Shown: piece by piece, positions 7,515 to 13,119 of the stretch
Position numbering within the stretch: the first letter of the stretch is position 1
How the letters are laid out: each line of letters starts with the position of its first letter
DNA from: JAHEDH01 sp965364515
GTDB taxonomy: Bacteria > Actinomycetota > Acidimicrobiia > Spongiisociales > ZC4RG35
Length of the DNA stretch: 14,333 nucleotides
Reading direction: 5' to 3'
NCBI GenBank assembly: GCA_965364515.1
Contig: CBDTXZ010000065.1
Span: forward strand, 1-14,333
Position numbers and translations under genes: made by a program
Notes under the pieces: model-generated
Databases searched by the model: none
What the model saw: only the letters and a program-made list of their open reading frames with translations
What the model was told of the DNA's origin: nothing

Positions 7515-8110
7515 TTCGAGACGTTCGCCCCGCCGCTCCCGGCGTGATGATCGATCCCCTGGTAGAGGCTGATGAAGGTCTCGAGCTCGGATCGAGTGGA
7601 GTCGTCGAACTGATCGAAGTAGAAGACCCGCTTCCAGGCGACCGCGGCCGCCCGATACTGCTCTCCATCGGGATCGACGATCGTGTCCTCATACGGTGTG
7701 AGGATCAGCAGGCCCGCCTCGTCCTCGACGAACTCGGTCAGTTCACCCTGCAGGTCTTCGCAGCCGTCCGGACAGTTGTACGCCAGGACGATGCCGCGAT
7801 CCTCGAGGTTGTGGATGTAGAGCTCCGGCGGGAGCGGTTCCTCGCTCACGCCCCAGTTCGCCAGCACCCCCATGTGCCAACCAGAGCTCGGAGGCGAAGA
7901 GTTGTATTCGGGATGTGGCTCGTCGAACGCGGAGAGATGGACATTCCCCTGAGACGGGAACTCGACACCCGGTGGGGGTGGGTCGAGCAGGACGAGGGCC
8001 GCCAGTGCGACGACCACAACGACTCCGATGATCGGCCCCGTGTAGCTCCGGTTCGCCTTCGGAGCCTGATCCTGCTGGTCTGACTTGGTACGGGTCGACG
8101 TCCGTGCCAT
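7511..8110 (-). CDS. Membrane-anchored DUF3105 protein
   Basis: This 199-residue protein has a charged cytoplasmic lead (1-24), one membrane helix (about 25-42) and an outer domain. The outer domain shows the DUF3105 pattern: EFPSQGNVHL (50-59), YNSSPPSSGWHMGVLANWG (69-87), LYIHNLEDRGIVLAYNC (97-113) and a second Cys at 117. The conserved His residues and the Cys pair could bind a metal or form a disulfide, but the family has no settled function. The ATG start is supported by AAGGA at 8117-8121, six bases upstream. The gene lies 82 bases downstream of the response regulator gene on the same strand, so co-transcription is possible. A TAGTCT at 8159-8164 could instead be its own -10 element. 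Confidence 0.85.
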   Translation of the reverse strand: MARTSTRTKSDQQDQAPKANRSYTGPIIGVVVVVALAALVLLDPPPPGVEFPSQGNVHLSAFDEPHPEYNSSPPSSGWHMGVLANWGVSEEPLPPELYIHNLEDRGIVLAYNCPDGCEDLQGELTEFVEDEAGLLILTPYEDTIVDPDGEQYRAAAVAWKRVFYFDQFDDSTRSELETFISLYQGIDHHAGSGGANVSN

Positions 8111-8192
8111 TTTGAATCCTTCGTCTCTGGGTGGAAGTGTGCGTCTCGGTGGTGCGAGAGACTACGACGGTTCTCCGCCTAGTGGGAGTGTC

Positions 8193-8876
8193 TCAGCTCG
8201 GCTCGAGCGATCCGTCGGCCCACGTCTCGGGCGGTTCGTCTCGCTCGGCTTCGAGACGGGCCATGTAGGCGGCGGCCTCGGTGCGTCGACTCATGCCCAT
8301 CTTGGTGAGCATGTTCGACACGTAGTTCTTCACGGTCTTCTCGGCGAGGAACATCTCGGCGGCGATCTGGCGGTTGGTCATCCCTTCGGCGATGAAACCG
8401 AGGATCTTGCGCTCTTGATCCGAGAGCTTCTCGAGCAGAGGATCGGTCGAACCGCCGGTGCGCAGCCGATCGAACAGCCGCCCGACCATGTCGGGGTCGA
8501 GCAGTGATTCGCCGGCGCATACCCGGCGAATGCTGTCGATGAGCTCGTCCCCGCGAATGCGCTTCAGCACGTAGCCGGACGCTCCCGCCATGATCGCGGC
8601 GATGAGGGCGTCTTCGTCCGCAAACGACGTGAGCATGAGGACGCGTACGTCGGGAAAGCGCTGCCGAATCTCGCGGCATGCCTCCACACCGGAGCCGTCG
8701 GGAAGCCGAACGTCCAGCAGCACCATGTCGGGGCTGTCGAACCCGGTTCGCTTGACGGCGTCTTCGACCGACGCTCCTTCGCCGACGACCTCGAGATCGT
8801 CGTGGGAGTCGATGAGTGCCTTCAGGCCCTGTCGGACGATCTCGTGATCGTCTACCAGCAATATCCGGTGTGCCAT
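8193..8876 (-). CDS. DevR/DosR-like response regulator (NarL/LuxR family)
   Basis: This 227-residue protein has a receiver domain (3-120) with acidic pocket Asp9/Asp10, phospho-acceptor Asp55, Thr83 and Lys105. A LuxR-type helix-turn-helix follows (about 150-205). Matches to M. tuberculosis DosR are long: GASGYV, AGESLLD against AGRSLLD, LSDQERKILG against LTDQERTLLG, and MFLAEKTVKNYVS. The DosR DNA-contact residues Lys179, Lys182 and Asn183 correspond to Lys180, Lys183 and Asn184, so a DosR-type site is expected. The ATG at 8876 is preferred over the in-frame GTG at 8885, because TACAGT at 8884-8889 overlaps that GTG and lies 7 bases before the ATG. It diverges from the kinase gene, its likely partner. 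Orthology to DosR is probable but unproved. Confidence 0.93.
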   Translation of the reverse strand: MAHRILLVDDHEIVRQGLKALIDSHDDLEVVGEGASVEDAVKRTGFDSPDMVLLDVRLPDGSGVEACREIRQRFPDVRVLMLTSFADEDALIAAIMAGASGYVLKRIRGDELIDSIRRVCAGESLLDPDMVGRLFDRLRTGGSTDPLLEKLSDQERKILGFIAEGMTNRQIAAEMFLAEKTVKNYVSNMLTKMGMSRRTEAAAYMARLEAERDEPPETWADGSLEPS

Positions 8877-8883
8877 GAGGGGC

Positions 8884-8889
8884 ACTGTA
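8884..8889 (-). promoter_or_regulatory. Putative -10 element of the DevR-like regulator (leaderless)
   Basis: Minus-strand TACAGT is followed by 7 bases and the ATG at 8876. A CTGACA resembling a -35 box lies at 8905-8910, with a shortish 15-base spacer. Confidence 0.5.
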
Positions 8890-8923
8890 CCGGGTCGTGT
8901 GCAATGTCAGGATATGGAGCCGA

Positions 8924-8929
8924 TATGCT
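8924..8929 (+). promoter_or_regulatory. Putative -10 element of the DevS-like kinase
   Basis: TATGCT lies 32 bases before the ATG at 8962, implying a leader of about 25 bases. No clear -35 box or Shine-Dalgarno sequence was found, so this is a weak call. Confidence 0.3.
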
Positions 8930-8961
8930 TCCGCGGACCGCCCCTCACCGGACACTCAATC

Positions 8962-10068
8962 ATGGCCGCGAGACTCGATAACGCAGACATCTTCGAATTG
9001 ATGAGCGCTGCGACCGCGATCGTCGCAGCGTCGGATCTCGAGGCGATCCTCGACGAACTCGTCGCCACGGCCGTGACGACCACCGGGGCTCGATACGGGG
9101 CGCTGGGTGTGATCGGCGGGCACGGGACCCTCTCGGAGTTCCACCATCTCGGTATGGAACCCGAGATCGTCGCCCGAATCGGACACCTCCCGATCGGCGA
9201 GGGGGTGCTCGGCACCCTCATCCGTACGGGAGAGACGTTGCGACTCGACGACCTCACCGATCATCCCGACTCGGTTGGCTTCCCGCCTGACCATCCGCCG
9301 ATGGGATCGTTTCTCGGGGTTCCGGTCTCGGCCGGCGACCGGATCTTCGGCAACCTGTATCTCGCCGACAAGCCTGGCGGGTTCACCGATGGGGACGAGG
9401 CGGTGGTCGAGGGGCTCGCAACCCTCGCAGGCTCGGCGGTCAATACGGCACGCCTGAATGAGCGGATCAACGAGCTCGCCATCGTCGCCGAACGGGAGCG
9501 CATCGCCCGAGACATCCACGATTCGATCATCCAGGACCTGTTCGGGCTCGGGCTCGGCCTGCAGGGGCTCGCCATGCGGATCGACGCGCCGGCGGCCAAG
9601 GAGCTGAATTCGACGGTCGACAAGATCGACGAGGTGATCACCGAGCTTCGATCGCTGATCTTCGATCTCTCACATCCGGGGAGGATCGACGAGACGGCTC
9701 GAGGCTCGATGAAGCGGCTGCTGGATCGTATCGCCGAGCCCTACAAGGCGTCGGTGAAGCTGAACATGACCGTCGAGGAACTGCCGGAATCCCGGTTCAC
9801 CGACGACATCCGCCACATCATCCAAGAATCCGTCTCGAATGCGCTTCGGCATTCGGAGGCGAGCCGGGTGACGGTCGACATCGACTCCTTCCAGGATTGT
9901 GTCGTACTGTCGATCTCAGACGACGGGATCGGGTTCGATCCGGATTCGGCCGAGCGCGGTCTCGGGCTGAGCAATCTCGAAGCTCGAGTCCATCGGCTAG
10001 AGGGAGATTTCTCGATCCGGAGCGAACACGGGTCCGGGACCGTCGTCGAAGTGCGGATCCCCCTCTGA
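8962..10068 (+). CDS. DevS/DosS-like sensor histidine kinase with a single GAF domain
   Basis: This 368-residue soluble kinase has one GAF domain (about 20-165), then HisKA_3 dimerisation with phospho-acceptor His186 in RIARDIHDSIIQDLFGLGL, and an HATPase domain (about 280-368) with N-box Asn293 and glycine motifs DDGIGF (320-325) and GLGLSN. The GAF domain closely resembles the first GAF of M. tuberculosis DevS: TGARYGALGV, RIGHLPIGEGVLG, LRLDDLTDHPDSVGFPP and HPPMGSFLGVPV. His111 and Tyr133 align with DevS haem ligand His149 and distal Tyr171, with identical 22-residue spacing. DevS and DosT have two GAF domains; this protein has one. The open frame reaches back to 8875, but that start would overlap the regulator gene, so ATG 8962 is preferred. 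It should phosphorylate the divergent regulator. Its last 24 codons overlap the convergent gene ending at 9997. Confidence 0.93.
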   Translation: MAARLDNADIFELMSAATAIVAASDLEAILDELVATAVTTTGARYGALGVIGGHGTLSEFHHLGMEPEIVARIGHLPIGEGVLGTLIRTGETLRLDDLTDHPDSVGFPPDHPPMGSFLGVPVSAGDRIFGNLYLADKPGGFTDGDEAVVEGLATLAGSAVNTARLNERINELAIVAERERIARDIHDSIIQDLFGLGLGLQGLAMRIDAPAAKELNSTVDKIDEVITELRSLIFDLSHPGRIDETARGSMKRLLDRIAEPYKASVKLNMTVEELPESRFTDDIRHIIQESVSNALRHSEASRVTVDIDSFQDCVVLSISDDGIGFDPDSAERGLGLSNLEARVHRLEGDFSIRSEHGSGTVVEVRIPL

Positions 10069-10545
10069 GCCCATCCGTTCACGTTGGACTTCGACCCAGG
10101 TCTCCTCGGCGAGGTCGACGACCCTGTCGACCCACATCTTGACCGTCATCTCGGCGACCCGGTTCATGATCAGGCGGTCGAAAGCGCCACCGACGAAACC
10201 GAACGGCGGCTCGTAACTTCCCTCGAAGACCAACGAGGACGAGTGCTGATCGATGGGTGAGACCACCAGATCGGCGGCCATCCGGGGAAACAGCATCGTC
10301 GGGCCCGTGGCCCTCCATGTGACCGGGAAGGCCAGTCCATCACGACGGATCCGGGCCTGCCCGACGTTGAGCATGACCTCCTTGGCCGGCACTCCCCCGC
10401 CCGCTTCCATTCGCTGTCGGAGCTCTTCCCCCTGGCGGTATGCGTCCGCCGCAGAATCGGCCATCTCGGCTTCGAGATCGGCGAGCACCGACTCGACGTG
10501 AGCGTGCGGGGCACGAGCGGAGGTGAAGTATCGGACCAGCATCAC
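9997..10545 (-). CDS. Unrecognised protein, possibly SRPBCC-like; third gene of the CBS operon
   Basis: This 182-residue protein shows no signal peptide or membrane helix. A charged helical N-terminus (about 15-50) precedes an alternating strand region (RIRRDGLAFPVTWRATG, MAADLVVSPIDQHSSSLVFEGSYEPP) and a long helix (about 120-155). That order suggests an SRPBCC/START-like ligand-binding fold, but this is a guess. The central part aligns without gaps with the gene upstream, suggesting common descent. The GTG at 10545 overlaps the previous stop (GTGA); the next codon, ATG 10542, would overlap by one base and is equally likely. The last 24 codons run antisense to the end of the kinase gene and encode a low-complexity tail, which may be dispensable. 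Confidence 0.75.
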   Translation of the reverse strand: MMLVRYFTSARAPHAHVESVLADLEAEMADSAADAYRQGEELRQRMEAGGGVPAKEVMLNVGQARIRRDGLAFPVTWRATGPTMLFPRMAADLVVSPIDQHSSSLVFEGSYEPPFGFVGGAFDRLIMNRVAEMTVKMWVDRVVDLAEETWVEVQRERMGSEGDPHFDDGPGPVFAPDREISL

Positions 10546-10994
10546 AGAGGGATCCCGAGGGTGGGATCGACGCTCGAAACGTACTGTTCGATGCGATCGG
10601 CGAACTCGTCGAGAATGGCCTGGAGGATCTCGGCGACGGGCACGATGTCCGCTCCTCTCGCCAACGGCCCCTCGAACTCCCCCTCCAGGACCACATCGAA
10701 CGTGCGGTCATTCGAGCTCGTGAGCTCGATCGACCCGATGAATGTCGGGATGTGCGCAGCCGTCTCCAGAGCGGCGACCTCGATCGGGATCACGATCAAT
10801 GTCGCACGGTGCGAGTGCAGCTCGATCGGGGCCTCCGCCTTGACGTCGAGATCGAACGAGACGTGGGCGCCGGGCACGTGGACGTCGATGGAGGTTTCCC
10901 CCGACAGAAGCGACACCAGATCACCTCGGGCGGCCGCTGCGGCAGCCGGCGCAAGTGCGACTGCCGTCGACCTCCGGAGCGTGTGGTACTTCAT
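10542..10994 (-). CDS. Unrecognised small protein, distant relative of the next gene's product
   Basis: This 150-residue protein starts with a basic, alanine-rich segment (MKYHTLRRST, then APAAAAAARG). A strand-rich body follows (SIDVHVPGAHVSFDLDV, ATLIVIPIEVAA, FIGSIELTSS, TFDVVLEGEFEGP), then a C-terminal helix (about 120-142). From PIEV to LEG (36 residues) it aligns gap-free with the downstream protein, sharing Pro, Ala, a second Pro and the ending EG, and the match continues to E-x-P. I do not recognise the family. The ATG at 10994 overlaps the CBS gene stop (ATGA). The frame is open further upstream, to 11177, but only as an antiphase shadow of the CBS gene. Co-translation with its neighbours suggests a shared function. 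Confidence 0.75.
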   Translation of the reverse strand: MKYHTLRRSTAVALAPAAAAAARGDLVSLLSGETSIDVHVPGAHVSFDLDVKAEAPIELHSHRATLIVIPIEVAALETAAHIPTFIGSIELTSSNDRTFDVVLEGEFEGPLARGADIVPVAEILQAILDEFADRIEQYVSSVDPTLGIPL

Positions 10995-11383
10995 CCGGAA
11001 TCCCCGAACGCCAGCACACCGTCGAGTGCCCAGAGGACGTCCTTGATCGAGACGACACCCATCAGCCGCGTCCCCTCCACGACGGGAAGGTGGCGGTAGC
11101 CGGCGGTCAGCATCCACCGGGCGGCGTCCTCGACGCTGAGGTCCGGATCGGCGACATCGGGATCCACTGTCATCCATTCTCGTGCCGTGGCCTCATCGGC
11201 CGGGGCTCCGGCGGCGAGGGCCCTCACCATGTCGCGCTCGGTGACGATCCCCATGAGGCTCGAGCCGTCCACCACCGCAACGGATCCGACGTCTTCGGAG
11301 ATCATGAGCGCGGCGATGTCGGCGAGTGTCACGTCTCTTCCGCATGCGACCGTTTCTCCGGCCACGAGGTTCCTGATCTCCAC
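10991..11383 (-). CDS. Twin-CBS-domain protein (HRP1-like)
   Basis: This protein of about 130 residues consists of two CBS domains. The first has LADIAALMISEDVGSVAVVDG and GIVTERDMV. The second has VEDAARWMLTAGYRHLPVVEG and GVVSIKDVL. CBS pairs bind adenosine nucleotides and act as energy or redox sensors in the cytoplasm. Stand-alone proteins of this size include HRP1 (Rv2626c) of the M. tuberculosis DosR regulon. The GTG at 11383 is preferred because GAGGAG ends 8 bases before it; the longer in-frame GTG at 11392 overlaps that same ribosome-binding site. Its stop overlaps the start of the next gene, making it the first of three coupled genes. The partner or target is unknown. Confidence 0.88.
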   Translation of the reverse strand: MEIRNLVAGETVACGRDVTLADIAALMISEDVGSVAVVDGSSLMGIVTERDMVRALAAGAPADEATAREWMTVDPDVADPDLSVEDAARWMLTAGYRHLPVVEGTRLMGVVSIKDVLWALDGVLAFGDSG

Positions 11384-11391
11384 GCTCGTCA

Positions 11392-11397
11392 CTCCTC
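11392..11397 (-). promoter_or_regulatory. Ribosome binding site deciding the CBS gene start
   Basis: Minus-strand GAGGAG is followed by 8 bases and then GTG 11383. The alternative GTG at 11390-11392 begins on its last base and so could not use it. Confidence 0.6.
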
Positions 11398-11463
11398 GAT
11401 CGGCGTACCACCATCTTCGATCAACGCAGGAGACGCATGATCAGGGAAAGGTCACGAACCCAT

Positions 11464-11477
11464 GGGACCTTGGTCAA
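11464..11477. promoter_or_regulatory. Candidate DosR-like box upstream of the CBS operon
   Basis: GGGACCTTGGTCAA matches the half-site GGGAC of the mycobacterial DosR consensus (GGGACTWWAGTCCC core) in all five positions and the other half, GTCCC, in three. It contains the palindrome GACC-TT-GGTC. It is about 80 bases upstream of the CBS start, in the 113-base gap after ldhA. On the minus strand it also supplies TTGACC, a -35-like hexamer, but no good -10 follows. Confidence 0.35.
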
Positions 11478-11505
11478 TCGATTGCGGAATCGCGGGCTTC
11501 TGGGA

Positions 11506-12489
11506 TCAGATCAAGTCGTTCGGTGACGGGTTACCCGCCTCGAAAGCATCCAGGTTCTCGCCGGTGACCCGGGCGATCTCGGTGAGGGCGTTCTGCGTGA
11601 AGAACGCCTGATGACCGGTGACGATGACGTTCGGGAACGTGAGGAGCCGACTGAAGACGTCGTCGGTGATGACCCGATCCGACAGGTCTTCGAAGAAGAG
11701 ATCGCCTTCCTCTTCGTAGACGTCGAGGCCGAGGTGACCAATTCGATGCGTCTTCAGGCCCTCGATGGCGGCCGGGGTGTCGACCAGGGCGCCGCGACTG
11801 GTGTTGATGATCATCACGCCCGGCTTCATCTTCGCGATGGCGGTTTCGTCGATGAGGTGATAGGTCTCCGGCGTGAGAGGACAATGGAGGGTGATCACGT
11901 CGGACTCGGAGAAGAGCCGATCGAGTTCGACATACTCGACGCCGAGACTCAGGCAGTCGGGATTGGGCTGGACGTCGTAGGCGAGGATCCGACACCCGAA
12001 CCCGCGCAGGATCTTCGCAACGGCATGGCCGATCTGGCCGGTGCCGACGATCCCGACGGTTCTGAGTCGGAGGTCGAAGCCGAGCAGGCCCTCGAGCGAG
12101 AAGTTGCCCTCACGCACTCGAGCGTACGCGCGGTGGATCCTGCGATCCAGCGCCAACATGAGCGCCACCGCGTGTTCAGCAACCGCATAGGGGGAGTATC
12201 CCGGCACCCGGGCCACCCGGATCCCGAGCTCACGGGCGGCGTCGAGATCGACGTTGTTGAACCCGGCGGATCGCAGCGCCAGGTTCTTCACACCGATTCT
12301 GGCGAGTTCCGTGAGCGTCTCCCGATCCGCGACGTCGTTCACGAACAGGCATGCCGCCTGGCAGTCCTGCGCCAGGGGCACGGTCATCGGATCGAGCCTC
12401 GGTTCGAGGAACTTCAGGTCGTGGCGGTCCCCCAACGACTCGAGGAACTGCCGGTCATAGGTCTTGGTGCTGAATACGGCGACTTTCAT
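11506..12489 (-). CDS. ldhA: Fermentative D-lactate dehydrogenase
   Basis: This 327-residue cytoplasmic enzyme reduces pyruvate to D-lactate with NADH. It matches E. coli LdhA along its whole length: opening MKVAVFSTKTYDRQFL, CLFVNDVADRETL, SAGFNNVDLDAA, VAEHAVALML and RRIHRAYARVREGNFSLEG. The NAD-binding loop is GTGQIG (149-154). Catalytic Arg232 (NTSRGALVD), Glu261 (DVYEEE) and His293 (TGHQAF) align with E. coli Arg235, Glu264 and His296. ATG 12489 is chosen because GGAGAG lies 5 bases upstream and the E. coli enzyme starts there; the frame is open a further 19 codons without support. TACGTT at 12516-12521 may be the -10 element. It diverges from the USP gene and lies upstream of the CBS operon on the same strand. 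Confidence 0.95.
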   Translation of the reverse strand: MKVAVFSTKTYDRQFLESLGDRHDLKFLEPRLDPMTVPLAQDCQAACLFVNDVADRETLTELARIGVKNLALRSAGFNNVDLDAARELGIRVARVPGYSPYAVAEHAVALMLALDRRIHRAYARVREGNFSLEGLLGFDLRLRTVGIVGTGQIGHAVAKILRGFGCRILAYDVQPNPDCLSLGVEYVELDRLFSESDVITLHCPLTPETYHLIDETAIAKMKPGVMIINTSRGALVDTPAAIEGLKTHRIGHLGLDVYEEEGDLFFEDLSDRVITDDVFSRLLTFPNVIVTGHQAFFTQNALTEIARVTGENLDAFEAGNPSPNDLI

Positions 12490-12515
12490 CGATGCTCTCC
12501 GCTCGGATGCGTGCC

Positions 12516-12521
12516 AACGTA
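12516..12521 (-). promoter_or_regulatory. Putative -10 element of ldhA
   Basis: Minus-strand TACGTT is followed by a leader of about 20 bases carrying GGAGAG. TTGATG, 15 bases further upstream, is a possible -35 box. Confidence 0.35.
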
Positions 12522-12564
12522 CCCCCGCTGGGCCAACATCAAGCAACCGAGAACTTCATGACCA

Positions 12565-12578
12565 GCGACCCTGGCACC
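12565..12578. promoter_or_regulatory. Candidate DosR-like box between ldhA and the USP gene
   Basis: GCGACCCTGGCACC fits the DosR half-sites GGGAC and GTCCC at 4 of 5 and 3 of 5 positions. It also resembles the 11464-11477 candidate, 9 of 14 bases being the same. It centres about 35 bases before the probable USP transcription start and about 62 before that of ldhA, so it could serve both. Confidence 0.3.
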
Positions 12579-12593
12579 GGGTTCGAACTCTGG

Positions 12594-12599
12594 AATACT
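12594..12599 (+). promoter_or_regulatory. Putative -10 element of the USP gene
   Basis: AATACT matches TATAAT at four of six positions. It lies 22 bases before the start codon, leaving room for the ribosome binding site AAAGGA at 12611-12616. Confidence 0.3.
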
Positions 12600-12621
12600 C
12601 GGATTCGACGAAAGGAACGAC

Positions 12622-13035
12622 ATGCCGATCGTGGTGGGCGTCGACGAGACTCCGGTGAGTGAGCGCGTTCTGAGGAAGGCGATCGACGAGGCGAGCCTCC
12701 GGAAAGAGTCGCTCCACGCGGTCCACGTGTATCACCCTCCGCTCATGTATCTCGCAACGACCTTGTCCGAACCGGTGGACTTCGAGTCGACCCATCGCGA
12801 GAAGGTGTGGGAGCGGCTCACCCCACTCCTCGAGATGTCCCACATCGAGTGGGAGCGAGTCGACCTCGACGGGTATCCCGGCGACGTGCTCTCTGATTAC
12901 GCCGCCAACGTGGGGGCCACGCTGCTGGTTATCGGCACTCGCGGACGAGGGGATCTCTCCTCGTTGCTGCTCGGATCGACGAGCCACCGCGTCGCTCATC
13001 TCGCCGCCTGCGACGTCCTGATCGTGAAGACCTAG
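12622..13035 (+). CDS. Universal stress protein (UspA family), ATP-binding type
   Basis: This 137-residue single-domain protein begins with the strand IVVGVDETPVSERVLRKAI. It ends with the nucleotide loop GTRGRGDLSSLLLGS (105-119), which fits the G-x2-G-x9-G-S pattern of ATP-binding USPs, and SHRVAHLAACDVLIVKT. These cytoplasmic dimers respond to starvation, hypoxia or redox stress, and several belong to the M. tuberculosis DosR regulon (for example Rv2623). The ATG is supported by AAAGGA 5 bases upstream. It is transcribed away from ldhA across a 132-base gap holding a candidate regulator box. Its molecular partner is unknown. Confidence 0.93.
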   Translation: MPIVVGVDETPVSERVLRKAIDEASLRKESLHAVHVYHPPLMYLATTLSEPVDFESTHREKVWERLTPLLEMSHIEWERVDLDGYPGDVLSDYAANVGATLLVIGTRGRGDLSSLLLGSTSHRVAHLAACDVLIVKT

Positions 13036-13107
13036 TCGGTTGTCGTTCCCAGCGTCGAGGCGTGAGATCCGAGACGAATGACCCTGCCGATCAGCCGTCG
13101 AGGACCG

Positions 13108-13113
13108 TATCTG
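13108..13113 (+). promoter_or_regulatory. Possible -10 element of the lipoprotein gene
   Basis: TATCTG lies 6 bases before the ATG at 13120. It fits the leaderless spacing seen elsewhere but lacks the final T. No Shine-Dalgarno sequence is present. Confidence 0.3.
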
Positions 13114-13119
13114 TGACTC

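Noticed and set aside
8875..8961. Upstream start of the kinase adding 29 residues
   Set aside because: It overlaps the regulator gene start, and the added segment shows no domain or signal features.
11479..11492. Hairpin CGATT-GCGG-AATCG between ldhA and the CBS gene as a terminator
   Set aside because: The stem is only five pairs and no T-run follows on either strand.
11611..12561. 316-codon open frame on the plus strand opposite ldhA
   Set aside because: It is a mirror frame of the strongly supported ldhA, rich in acidic and Arg residues with no recognisable motif.
13080..13086. GACCCTG upstream of the lipoprotein gene as a third regulator box
   Set aside because: Only one half resembles the other candidates; the second half-site does not match.
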